Part shown: piece after piece, positions 16,201-22,526 of the stretch | Numbering within the stretch: position 1 is the stretch's first letter | Layout of the letters: every line of letters starts with the position of its first letter | From: JAEUKQ01 sp044227605 | GTDB lineage: Bacteria > Pseudomonadota > Alphaproteobacteria > JAEUKQ01 | Reading direction: 5' to 3' | Length of the DNA: 22,526 nt | Assembly (NCBI GenBank): GCA_044227605.1 | Contig: JBGAWJ010000014.1 | Location: 1-22,526 of the forward strand | Made by a program: the position numbers and the translations under genes | The notes under the pieces: generated by a model | What the model was told of the DNA's origin: nothing | The model's database searches: none | What the model saw: the letters and a program-made list of their open reading frames with translations, nothing else

Positions 16201-17087
16201 TGGCAGTGAAGGCCTGGAAAACACTTTCCAAAAGCACGGGGCGTAGCCATGCGCATCTTGCTGAAACCCGTGAGGATGAAAAAATCCGCTACCGCGATAT
16301 TCAGGCACAGCCCAGGAAAATTATTTCTTCACCCACCTGGAGTGGTATCGAGTCCGAGCATGTCAGCTACACAGCGGGATATACTAACGTCCATGAGATG
16401 ATCCCGTGGCGGACATTGACGGGTAGGCAACAGCTTTATCAAGATCATGCCTGGATGCGTGCATTTGGTGAATCGCTTTGTGTGTACAAGCCACCAATGG
16501 ATCTTAAGACAACAAAATCCGTTTACGAGAAGTTTGGCAAAGGGCGTAAACAGGTGGTACTCAACTTTATTACGCCGCACCAGAAATGGGGCATCCATTC
16601 TACTTATACGGATAACCTGTTAATGCTTACGCTTTCGCGCGGCGGACCGATTGTCTGGATTTCAGAGAAAGATGCGCAGAGAATCGGCGTGATCGATAAC
16701 GATTGGGTGGAAGCTTATAATGTGAACGGGGCACTTACCGCCCGTGCGGTCGTCAGTCAGCGCGTGCCAGAAGGTATGATCATGATGTATCATGCACAGG
16801 AAAAAATTGTCAACGTGCCTGGCAGTGAAATCACCGGGGCACGCGGCGGTATCCATAACTCTGTTACCCGCGCGGTACTCAAGCCCACCCATATGATCGG
16901 CGGATACGCGCAACTTTCCTATGATTTCAATTATTATGGTACGGTGGGTTGTAACCGCGACGAGTTCATCATTCTGCGCAAGATGGAAAAAATTGACTGG
17001 ATGAACGAAGAAAATTACGGCGTATCCTTACCGGATGGCAGGGTGCCTCGTCTCGAACAGCTAGGTAAAATAGGAAAACAAGCATGA
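13293..17087 (+). CDS. narG: Respiratory nitrate reductase alpha subunit NarG
   Basis: This is the catalytic subunit, reducing nitrate to nitrite at bis-MGD on the cytoplasmic face of the inner membrane. The 1264 residues compare with about 1247 in E. coli. The FS0 cluster ligands H50, C54, C58 and C93 appear as STHGVNCTGSC and RGCSRG. The molybdenum ligand Asp223 lies in YDWYCDLPPASP. There is no twin-arginine leader, as expected for NarG. Both molybdopterin oxidoreductase domains and the C-terminal nucleotide-binding domain are present. GGAG lies upstream of the ATG. Its stop overlaps the narH start by four bases. It needs the cofactor made by the Moa/Moe/Mob enzymes of the same window. Confidence 0.97.
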   Translation: MSHFIDKLTFFRREREDFSNGHGVKTDESRAWEHAYRDRWQHDKVVRSTHGVNCTGSCSWKIYVKNGLVTWETQQTDYPRTRPDMPNHEPRGCSRGASYSWYLYSANRLKYPLVRSRLLKAWRAAKVIAKDPVNAWALIVTNLETRKSYQEIRGRGGFVRADWDEVNEIIAAANVYTAKTYGPDRIIGFSPIPAMSMVSYAAGSRYLSLIGGVCMSFYDWYCDLPPASPQTWGEQTDVPESADWYNSNFIIAWGSNVPQTRTPDAHFFTEVRYKGTKTVAVTPDYSEVAKLADLWLHPKQGTDAAMAMAMGHVILSEWHVPGKSDYFDDYCRTYTDMPFLVRLVKKGNALVPGRMVRASDFADNLKTGNNTEWKPVIICGKEEKVRIPNGTIGSRWEQKGKWNLEQKDEVTNEELWPLLSLIAHSKREIGSISFPYFGNLEHEHFNSTTHASILERNVPIIKLKLKDGEAYVATVYDLFIANYGVDRGLGGANVAKSFDDDVPYTPAWQEHITGVKRDHVINVARQFAENAHKTHGRSMVIVGAGLNHWYHMDMIYRSIINMLVMCGCIGKSGGGWSHYVGQEKLRPQTGWVPLAFATDWNRPPRQQNSTSFFYAHTDQWRYEKLSMEDIISPLEDNPEWKNLSFIDCNVRSERMGWLPSAPQLERNPLEVGAIIKKSGQLAGEAVAAGLKSGDLRLSCNDPDKPVNWPRNMFVWRSNILGSSGKGHEYFLKHLLGTAHGVQGVDLGETGGMLPKEVVWHEEAPKGKLDLLVTLDFRMSTTCMYSDIVLPTATWYEKNDLNTSDMHPFIHPLSAAIDPAWESRSDWDIYKGIAKKFSEVCVGHLGVEQDVVLNPIKHDTANELAQGIDVLDWKKGECEPIPGKTMPSVTLVERDYPNTYKKFTSLGPLLSKLGNGGKGISWNTEDEIKLLAELNYTVTEDGISKGLPKIESAIDAAEVILTLAPETNGHVAVKAWKTLSKSTGRSHAHLAETREDEKIRYRDIQAQPRKIISSPTWSGIESEHVSYTAGYTNVHEMIPWRTLTGRQQLYQDHAWMRAFGESLCVYKPPMDLKTTKSVYEKFGKGRKQVVLNFITPHQKWGIHSTYTDNLLMLTLSRGGPIVWISEKDAQRIGVIDNDWVEAYNVNGALTARAVVSQRVPEGMIMMYHAQEKIVNVPGSEITGARGGIHNSVTRAVLKPTHMIGGYAQLSYDFNYYGTVGCNRDEFIILRKMEKIDWMNEENYGVSLPDGRVPRLEQLGKIGKQA

Positions 17088-18610
17088 AAGTACGCGCACA
17101 AATCGGAAAAGTCCTTAATCTCGACAAATGTATTGGGTGCCATACTTGTTCAGTAACGTGCAAGAACGTCTGGACATCGCGCCGGGGTGTGGAATACGCC
17201 TGGTTCAACAATGTTGAAACCAAGCCGGGTATTGGTTATCCTAAAGACTGGGAAAATCAACATCGCTGGAATGGGGGGTGGGAACGCAAGAAAAGCGGTA
17301 AAATTCAACCCAAACAGGGTGGAAAATGGCGCACATTGGTTAATATTTTTGTTAATCCCCATATGCCATCGATCGACGATTACTACGAACCGTTTACTTT
17401 CGATTATGGACACCTGCAGCAATCGCCGGAGGCTAAAACCATGCCAACCGCGCGCCCAATTTCCGTTATCACGGGTAAGAAAATGGAAAAAATTGTTGGT
17501 GGGCCAAACTGGGAGGAACTCTTGGGCGGTGAATTTGAACATCGCAGCAAGGATAAGAACTTTGATACCATTCAGAAGGAAATGTACGGCCAGTTTGAAA
17601 ATACGTTCATGATGTATTTGCCGCGCTTGTGCGAACACTGTTTGAATCCGTCTTGCGTTGCGGCTTGCCCCAGCGGTGCTATCTACAAGCGCGAAGAAGA
17701 TGGCATTGTTCTTATCGACCAAGACAAATGCCGCGGTTGGCGTATGTGCGTATCGGCCTGCCCTTACAAGAAAATCTATTTCAATTGGGAGTCGGGCAAA
17801 TCTGAAAAATGCACATTCTGCTATCCCCGCATCGAAAATGGTGAACCAACGGTATGCTCGGAAACCTGCGTGGGACGTATCCGCTATCTCGGCGTACTGC
17901 TTTATGATGCGGATAAAATCGAGTCAGCAGCTTCGATAGAAGCTGAACAGGATTTATACCATGCCCAGCTCAATATGTTCCTGGACCCAAACGATCCGGA
18001 AGTTATCAAGGCAGCACGGGCGGAAGGCATCCCAGAAACTTGGCTAGAGGCGGCCAAAAAATCACCAGTCTACAAAATGGCAATGGAGTGGAAAGTGGCT
18101 TTCCCCCTGCATCCTGAGTACCGCACCCTGCCCATGGTGTGGTATATACCGCCGCTCTCACCCATCCAAAATGCTGCGGAAAGTGGTGATATGGGTATGA
18201 ACGGCATCATTCCTGACGTTAAAAGCCTTCGCATCCCGCTTGCCTACCTTGCCAACCTGTTGACGGCTGGTGAAGAAAAGCCCGTGCGGATTGCGCTGGA
18301 ACGTATGTTGGCTATGCGTGCCTTTATGCGCGGTAAATATGTTGATGGCGTTCTTAACACCCAAATATTGGAGCAAACGGGCTTAACTCAAACGATGGTT
18401 GAGGAAATGTACCGTTACATGGCTATCGCCAACTACGAAGACCGTTTCGTGATCCCTAGTTCACATCGGGAATATGCTGAACAAGCCTTTGATATGCGCT
18501 CCAGTTGCGGATTTTCCTTCGGTAATGGCTGTGGGGGCGGCAACAGCGAGGCCAATCTATTTAGCAAACCCAAACGTAAAAACCTATTCGGAGGCACACA
18601 TGCAACGTAA
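17084..18610 (+). CDS. narH: Respiratory nitrate reductase beta subunit NarH
   Basis: NarH is the iron-sulfur subunit that passes electrons from NarI hemes to NarG. It has 508 residues with four cysteine groups: C16, C19, C22, C26; C183, C186, C191, C195; C216, W219, C222, C226; and C243, C246, C258, C262. The Trp in CRGWRMC marks the [3Fe-4S] cluster typical of NarH. The C-terminus has the common CGFSFGNGCGGG tail. The start ATG overlaps the narG stop by ATGA; the stop lies inside the first codons of narJ (11-base overlap). Confidence 0.97.
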   Translation: MKVRAQIGKVLNLDKCIGCHTCSVTCKNVWTSRRGVEYAWFNNVETKPGIGYPKDWENQHRWNGGWERKKSGKIQPKQGGKWRTLVNIFVNPHMPSIDDYYEPFTFDYGHLQQSPEAKTMPTARPISVITGKKMEKIVGGPNWEELLGGEFEHRSKDKNFDTIQKEMYGQFENTFMMYLPRLCEHCLNPSCVAACPSGAIYKREEDGIVLIDQDKCRGWRMCVSACPYKKIYFNWESGKSEKCTFCYPRIENGEPTVCSETCVGRIRYLGVLLYDADKIESAASIEAEQDLYHAQLNMFLDPNDPEVIKAARAEGIPETWLEAAKKSPVYKMAMEWKVAFPLHPEYRTLPMVWYIPPLSPIQNAAESGDMGMNGIIPDVKSLRIPLAYLANLLTAGEEKPVRIALERMLAMRAFMRGKYVDGVLNTQILEQTGLTQTMVEEMYRYMAIANYEDRFVIPSSHREYAEQAFDMRSSCGFSFGNGCGGGNSEANLFSKPKRKNLFGGTHAT

Positions 18611-19328
18611 TCACTATAAAACGTTCAAAGCGTTGGGCATCCTTCTTTGGTATCCCCATGAGGAATGGTTGGGGGGTATTGATAGTTTATGCAGCTTGAT
18701 TGAACAGGAAAAATTAGTCAGTGATGAAGACGTGAAAGCCATTCGTGCTTTTGCTAGCCAGTTGCGTATCCAGGATATTTTTGACGTGCAAGAAGCCTAT
18801 GTGGACACGTTTGACCGTGTGCGCTCACTTTCGCTGCATCTTTTTGAACATGTTCATGGCGAGTCACGTGATCGTGGGCAGGCTATGGTAGATTTGGCCG
18901 AGATTTACAAAAAACAGGGTTTTTCGCTTGCTAAAAGCGAATTGCCGGACTACCTGCCAGTGTTTTTGGAATATCTCTCCTCCCTCTCAAAAGAAGAGGC
19001 ACTGGAGATGCTTGCTGATCCATCGCATGTGTTAGTGGCGCTGGGTAAACGCCTGGCCGAACGTGGCAGCCCCTATAGTGCCGTTTTTAATTGCCTGATC
19101 CGGCTGGCTGGCCGGGTTCCTGAAAAAGTTTCTGGTAACCTTGCCGCCACGCCGCTGTCTTTCATACAGTTGGATAAAGATTGGGAAGAAAAAACGGTTG
19201 ATTTTCTTGGTGCGGAAGCCCCGAAAGCAGCCAGTTGTAGCAGCGGTGGCTGCGGCGGCTGTAGTTGCGCAGCAGAAAAGCCACCCGAAACTACCTTAGA
19301 AAAAATGACGCAAGGAGCAAGGACATGA
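18600..19328 (+). CDS. narJ: Nitrate reductase assembly chaperone NarJ with Cys-rich tail
   Basis: NarJ is the cytoplasmic chaperone that holds apo-NarGH during cofactor insertion and membrane attachment. The 242 residues fit the family, starting MQRNHYKTFKALGILLWYP and containing LFEHVHGESRDRGQAM (about 82-97). The frame is open from 18474, but ATG 18600 follows GGAGG directly and gives the family N-terminus. The last 35 residues are unusual, with CSSGGCGGCSC (C213, C218, C221, C223) then a Pro/Glu segment. That could bind metal or be a flexible tail. Its stop overlaps narI by ATGA. Confidence 0.94.
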   Translation: MQRNHYKTFKALGILLWYPHEEWLGGIDSLCSLIEQEKLVSDEDVKAIRAFASQLRIQDIFDVQEAYVDTFDRVRSLSLHLFEHVHGESRDRGQAMVDLAEIYKKQGFSLAKSELPDYLPVFLEYLSSLSKEEALEMLADPSHVLVALGKRLAERGSPYSAVFNCLIRLAGRVPEKVSGNLAATPLSFIQLDKDWEEKTVDFLGAEAPKAASCSSGGCGGCSCAAEKPPETTLEKMTQGART

Positions 19329-20014
19329 CCGATTATTACTATTCCTTTTTCTTTGGCATGTATCCGTATATATGCCTAACCGTTTTTGTATTGGGTACAT
19401 TGGTTCGGTATGATCGCGAACAATATAGCTGGCGTGCCTCCTCCAGTCAGTTGTTAGCCGATAAAGGCTTACGGATTGGCAACATTATGCTTCATATTGG
19501 CGTTATTTTTATTTTTTTTGGCCATTTGGTGGGATTACTTACGCCCCACAGTCTCTATGAACAATTTGTTACAGCCCAGCAAAAACAGTTATTGGCAATT
19601 ATAGCTGGGGGGGTTGCGGGGGCCATCGGTTTTATCGGACTTACGATCCTGGTTTTCCGCCGTCTGTTTGTGGTAAGAATTCGGGCAACCAGTTCTAAAA
19701 GCGACATAGCTGTGCTGCTGATATTATGGGTACAGATTACGCTGGGGATGGTGACAATTCCCTTTTCCTTGGCGCATGAGGATGCTTCGATCATGCTGAA
19801 TCTTTCCGAGTGGGCGCAACATGTGCTGACCTTCCGCAGTGGCGCCTCGGCCTACATTGTGGGTACGGACTGGCCGTTCCAAGCCCATCTGATTCTCGGC
19901 ATGACGATCTTTCTGCTGTTTCCCTTTACGCGCTTGGTACATATGCTGAGTGCGCCGGTGAAATATATAGGTAGGCCCTACCAAATCGTGCGCAGCCGCA
20001 AGGCAAGGAAATAA
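19325..20014 (+). CDS. narI: Respiratory nitrate reductase gamma subunit NarI
   Basis: NarI is the membrane cytochrome b that oxidises quinol and anchors NarGH. It has 229 residues with five membrane segments. The heme ligands are H57 (MLHIGV), H67 (FGHLVG), H188 (QAHLIL) and H206 (RLVHML), each one residue off the E. coli numbering. ATG 19325 forms ATGA with the narJ stop and follows an AAGGA-type site; the longer frame from 19265 has no family support. The C-terminus is basic and cytoplasmic. The next gene begins two bases after the stop. Confidence 0.96.
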   Translation: MTDYYYSFFFGMYPYICLTVFVLGTLVRYDREQYSWRASSSQLLADKGLRIGNIMLHIGVIFIFFGHLVGLLTPHSLYEQFVTAQQKQLLAIIAGGVAGAIGFIGLTILVFRRLFVVRIRATSSKSDIAVLLILWVQITLGMVTIPFSLAHEDASIMLNLSEWAQHVLTFRSGASAYIVGTDWPFQAHLILGMTIFLLFPFTRLVHMLSAPVKYIGRPYQIVRSRKARK

Positions 20015-20016
20015 TC

Positions 20017-21045
20017 ATGTTAAAAAAAATAAAAGCATGGGAGTGGGTTTTACCCTTGATGCTGCTTGCGGCATGCCAGGGATCAACAACGATTGAGGGA
20101 CCAAATCCCGTGTCATCTTTTATCACAGCGGATGAATCGGGTAAGACCCTGACTATCGTACATTCAGGGGGGTTGCGTCAAACTATTGCCTTACCCATGG
20201 CGCCTCATAATGTTCAGGTCAGCGCGGACGGCAAATGGCTGCTTGCAACTGGCATGGGGGGAGGAGCGCATCCGGGGGCCTCCCAGAAAATGCAGGGGAT
20301 ATTGGTGATAATAAAAGCTAATCCTTTGAACGAAAAAACATTGCGCGCTATCCCTTTGGGCGAACATCCGGCCCATGTCGTTACGGATGCGAGTGGAAAA
20401 ACTGCTTATGTTACGGATTCTCTTAGCAATCGCGTGGCGGTCGTCGATATTATATCGGGGAAGGTAAAAGATTGGATTAGTGTCGGTACTTTTCCGCATG
20501 GCATTCGCCTAAATCCTGTCCGCCGGGAGTTTTATACGGCAAATTTGAAAGACGGTACCATTTCAATTGTGGATATTCTTAGCAACAAGGAGACCCGGAT
20601 ACCCGTAGGCGGCATGCCTGTCCAGGTGGCCGTGTCGCCGGATGGCAGAAAAGTTTACGTGACGCTGGCCGCAGATAATGTTGTTGGCGTTGTGGATGTA
20701 GCGCAGCGCCGCAAGATAAAAACCATTCCGGTGGGGAATGCTCCGGCGCAAATATACGCCGACCCGATGGGAAGGTATGTGTATGTCGCCAACCAGGGTG
20801 ACAAAAACCACCCCGGCAATACGGTCTCGGTCATCGATATATCATCTGATAAAGTAATAAAGATCATCCGTACCGGCCGCATGCCCCACGGCATTGTGGC
20901 AAGTGCAGATGGACGTTTTGTCTATGTTACGAATATGGGTGATAATACTGTCTCGCAGGTGGATACGGTCAGTTTGACCGTTGTGAACCAGTACCGTGTT
21001 GGCGAATCACCCAATGGCATCACCCTTATCGAGGAGGATAACTGA
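20017..21045 (+). CDS. YVTN-type beta-propeller lipoprotein in the nar operon
   Basis: This 342-residue exported protein has a signal peptide (MLKKIKAWEW then VLPLMLLAAC) and a lipobox Cys at 20; Gln at +2 points to the outer membrane. The mature part consists of about six or seven repeats ending in motifs such as AYVTDS, FYTANL, VYVTLA, YVYVAN and FVYVTN, the pattern of YVTN/lactonase-like propellers. His recurs at like places in the repeats (APHNV, EHPAHV, FPHGI, MPHGI), so metal or heme contact is conceivable. No CxxCH motif is present. It starts two bases after narI and ends two bases before the PpiC-like gene, so it is co-transcribed with narGHJI. NirF/NirN-like heme-d1 proteins share the fold, but I see no specific match. 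Function unknown. Confidence 0.85.
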   Translation: MLKKIKAWEWVLPLMLLAACQGSTTIEGPNPVSSFITADESGKTLTIVHSGGLRQTIALPMAPHNVQVSADGKWLLATGMGGGAHPGASQKMQGILVIIKANPLNEKTLRAIPLGEHPAHVVTDASGKTAYVTDSLSNRVAVVDIISGKVKDWISVGTFPHGIRLNPVRREFYTANLKDGTISIVDILSNKETRIPVGGMPVQVAVSPDGRKVYVTLAADNVVGVVDVAQRRKIKTIPVGNAPAQIYADPMGRYVYVANQGDKNHPGNTVSVIDISSDKVIKIIRTGRMPHGIVASADGRFVYVTNMGDNTVSQVDTVSLTVVNQYRVGESPNGITLIEEDN

Positions 21046-21047
21046 TC

Positions 21048-21518
21048 ATGCCGGTGATTGTCAATAATACGGAAATTACGGATGATTTGGTGTTTGCGGA
21101 AATGCAGTATCATCCCGCTGCTTCGGCGGAGGAAGCGCAATATAAAGCTGCGGTGGCACTTACCATTCGGGAATTGCTATTACAGGAAGCCACCCGCTTG
21201 GGCATTGTTGCACCCGATGATTCTTCTACCCAAGAAGTGCAGGAGGATTTTAGAATAAGCAGGCTGCTTGAACGGGAAGTTGTCACACCGGAACCGGATC
21301 AGGCTTTCTGCCAACATTATTACAGCCAGAATCAAAAAAAATTTCGCGATAGCGAAGGAAAATCCGTGCCGTTTGAATATGTGAAAGCACCAATAGCGGA
21401 CTATTTGAAAGAAGTGTCCTGGCAAACGGCGGTGAAACAATATATTAAGATTCTTGCGGGGAAATCCCGCATAGCCGGAATCCATTTGGAAAGCACCGAT
21501 AGTCCACTGGTGCAGTAG
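21048..21518 (+). CDS. Nar-operon PpiC-like protein lacking the parvulin domain
   Basis: This 156-residue protein matches both ends of the peptidyl-prolyl isomerase that closes narK1K2GHJI operons in pseudomonads. The N-terminal part holds MPVIVNNTEITDD, the helix LTIRELLLQEATRLGI (39-54) and LLEREVVTPEPDQAFCQHYY (73-92). The C-terminal part holds PFEYVKAPIADYL (108-120), KQYIKILAG and the ending DSPLVQ. From family knowledge, about 100 residues of parvulin catalytic domain should lie between Phe99 and Pro108; here there are only eight residues. The frame is intact, so this is a clean internal deletion or a short natural form, not a frameshift. AGGA lies before the ATG. Isomerase activity is unlikely. 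A scaffold or chaperone role for the nitrate reductase is possible. Confidence 0.75.
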   Translation: MPVIVNNTEITDDLVFAEMQYHPAASAEEAQYKAAVALTIRELLLQEATRLGIVAPDDSSTQEVQEDFRISRLLEREVVTPEPDQAFCQHYYSQNQKKFRDSEGKSVPFEYVKAPIADYLKEVSWQTAVKQYIKILAGKSRIAGIHLESTDSPLVQ

Positions 21519-21569
21519 CAAGGGCGGGCTAATTATAGATCGTAGCGTCAGCGGATGCTGTTAAGCGCA

Positions 21570-21590
21570 CCCCTTTAAAGGCATAAGGGG
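21570..21590 (+). other. Stem-loop after the nar operon
   Basis: CCCCTT (21570-21575) pairs with AAGGGG (21585-21590) around a nine-base loop, 52 bases past the last nar-operon stop. No U-run follows, so at best it is a weak terminator or an RNA 3'-end stabiliser. Confidence 0.35.
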
Positions 21591-21592
21591 CT

Positions 21593-21623
21593 GGCCTAGA
21601 TCAATATATTCCTGATTTAGGCC
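21593..21623. other. 11-bp inverted repeat between the nar operon and the SMR gene
   Basis: GGCCTAGATCA (21593-21603) pairs with TGATTTAGGCC (21613-21623), with one G-U pair and a nine-base AT-rich loop. It immediately follows the previous stem-loop. No U-run follows on the plus strand. It could be a DNA operator or a transcript-end hairpin. Confidence 0.5.
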
Positions 21624-21635
21624 ATCAAAGGATGG

Positions 21636-21664
21636 TTGATTAAAATATCGGTGTCGTCTATCTT
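21636..21664 (+). promoter_or_regulatory. Candidate sigma-70 promoter for the SMR gene
   Basis: TTGATT (21636-21641) and TATCTT (21659-21664) are separated by 17 bases, each matching the consensus at four of six positions. A start point near 21671 would leave a short leader with the AAAAAGGG ribosome site eight bases before the ATG. Confidence 0.4.
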
Positions 21665-21687
21665 GGTCGCAGAAAAAGGGTCAGACC

Positions 21688-22020
21688 ATGGTTTATCTTT
21701 ATCTATGCCTATCCATTATTGCGGAGGTTATCGGTACGGCGGCGTTAAACGCATCCGAACAATTTACGAAACCTATCCCCATTATCATGACAATTGTTAG
21801 TTACGGGGTCACTTTTGTTTTTCTTTCCCTGGTTTTAAAAACCATGTCGATGGGAACGGTTTATGGGATATGGGGTGGTTTGGGAATTGTCCTCGTGACC
21901 TTGGTTGGGTATGTTTGGTTTGATCAGAAAATTGATCTGGCCGCCGCTATCGGATTGGGGTTCATTGTCGCGGGGGTGGTGATTATCAATTTGTTTTCAA
22001 AAACCCTCATGCGTTTTTAA
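21688..22020 (+). CDS. Small multidrug resistance (EmrE-type) transporter
   Basis: This 110-residue inner-membrane protein has four membrane helices and belongs to the SMR family; its members exchange protons for cationic compounds as dimers. The essential Glu is E13 (AEVIGTAALN, as in EmrE E14). Y39, Y59 and W62 match EmrE Y40, Y60 and W63 of the binding pocket, and GIVLVTLVGY resembles the helix 3 dimer region. These features favour an EmrE/Qac-type exporter over the guanidine-specific Gdx/SugE branch. It stands alone, 169 bases after the nar operon, with its own likely promoter. The substrate cannot be told from sequence. Confidence 0.9.
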   Translation: MVYLYLCLSIIAEVIGTAALNASEQFTKPIPIIMTIVSYGVTFVFLSLVLKTMSMGTVYGIWGGLGIVLVTLVGYVWFDQKIDLAAAIGLGFIVAGVVIINLFSKTLMRF

Positions 22021-22219
22021 GCCCTTATATTGAAACGAACCGGTATAAAATGATGGGGATTTACTTTTCCCTTCATGGGCTGCATAGGAAAGTTTTTTTA
22101 GTTTTGGCCTATTTTAATATATTCCTTATTATTAAGTGGCAGATATTTTTGATGATAACGTTCAGGCAAACCCTCTACTGTGAAATAGTTGCAATCAAAT
22201 ATTCCAGGGAATCATGATC

Positions 22220-22526
22220 ATGAAACCGGCAGATGAAAATTTTATTCGGGGAATACCTAAAGCCGAATTACATGTTCATATTGAAGGGACATTGGAACCA
22301 GCGCTTTTATTTAAATTGGCGGAACGGAATCAAGTCAAGCTCAAATACAGCTCCGTTGAAGACCTAAAAAAGGCCTATCATTTTAAGAATTTGCAAGATT
22401 TCCTGGATATTTATTACGCGGGCGCATCGGTCCTGCAGGAAGAGCAAGATTTTTATGACCTGACCTGGGCTTATCTCGAAAAGGCCCATGCCGATCATGT
22501 GGTACACACCGAAATATTTTTTGACC
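22220..22526 (+). CDS. Adenosine/adenine deaminase, 5' part (cut by window end)
   Basis: An open frame of 102 codons runs off the window. The zinc-ligand pair is H18 and H20 in AELHVHIEGTLEP, the start of adenosine deaminase-type hydrolases. The following stretch (AYHFKNLQDFLDIYYAG, FYDLTWAYLEKA, HTEIFFD) is closest to the proteobacterial branch that includes characterised adenine deaminases. Such enzymes deaminate adenine to hypoxanthine or adenosine to inosine in purine salvage. Two in-frame ATGs occur, at 22214 and 22220; I choose 22220 because AGGGA lies nine bases before it and only three before the other. The 199 bases upstream are AT-rich and show no clear promoter or structure. Confidence 0.9.
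   Translation, partial: MKPADENFIRGIPKAELHVHIEGTLEPALLFKLAERNQVKLKYSSVEDLKKAYHFKNLQDFLDIYYAGASVLQEEQDFYDLTWAYLEKAHADHVVHTEIFFD

Noticed and set aside
17150..17722. 190-residue antisense frame inside narH
   Set aside because: It lies wholly opposite conserved NarH iron-sulfur coding; no family match and no ribosome site.
21591..21604. FNR box upstream of the SMR gene
   Set aside because: Only the right half (ATCAA) fits; the left half CTGGC matches TTGAT at two of five bases, and the match is explained by the hairpin.
21519..21687. Guanidine riboswitch controlling the SMR gene
   Set aside because: The two hairpin loops (TAAAGGCAT and ATATATTCC) lack the ACGR loops of the mini-ykkC type, and the transporter looks EmrE-type rather than Gdx.

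Overview
The window reads as chromosomal DNA of a Gram-negative proteobacterium built for anaerobic nitrate respiration. The reasons are the NarK1-NarK2-NarGHJI-PpiC gene order (known from pseudomonads and relatives), a UbiM-type ubiquinone hydroxylase, full-length HemN, and classical FNR/ANR boxes (TTGAY-N4-ATCAA). I cannot place it as alpha- or gammaproteobacterium from sequence alone. No transposase, integrase, tRNA, rRNA or CRISPR array is visible. Both ends are cut inside genes.

Layout. Bases 1-1238 hold the tail of an unknown gene and a BtrH-N-domain protein that lacks a usual start codon. Bases 1375-5694 (minus strand) are a molybdenum-cofactor operon: moaA, a moaC-moaB fusion, moeA, mobA and a small DUF7009-like gene. 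It appears to be driven by a class II FNR-type promoter (box at 5852-5865) followed by a leader that resembles the Moco riboswitch. Directly upstream, 5866-7407 (minus) encodes a regulator that joins a nitrate/nitrite-sensing NIT domain to a Crp/Fnr module and ends in a five-cysteine tail. Divergent from it is ubiM (7582-8817). Convergent with ubiM is hemN (9118-10485, minus). hemN shares a second FNR box (10544-10557) with the plus-strand nitrate operon.

The nitrate operon runs narK1, narK2, narG, narH, narJ, narI, a beta-propeller lipoprotein and a PpiC-like protein that has lost its catalytic domain (10633-21518). Most junctions are overlapping or only a few bases long. After it come a structured spacer, an EmrE-type SMR transporter (21688-22020) and the 5' part of an adenosine/adenine deaminase gene (22220 to the window end).

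How the parts fit. NarK1/NarK2 move nitrate in and nitrite out, and NarGHI reduces nitrate with quinol electrons. NarJ inserts the molybdenum cofactor made by the Moa/Moe/Mob enzymes, HemN supplies heme without oxygen for NarI, and UbiM contributes ubiquinone. The NIT-Crp/Fnr regulator has the E-x-x-S-R recognition helix expected to read TTGAT half-sites. It is therefore the natural candidate for a one-protein nitrate switch acting on both FNR boxes seen here. That link is inference; the modules and the boxes are visible in the sequence.
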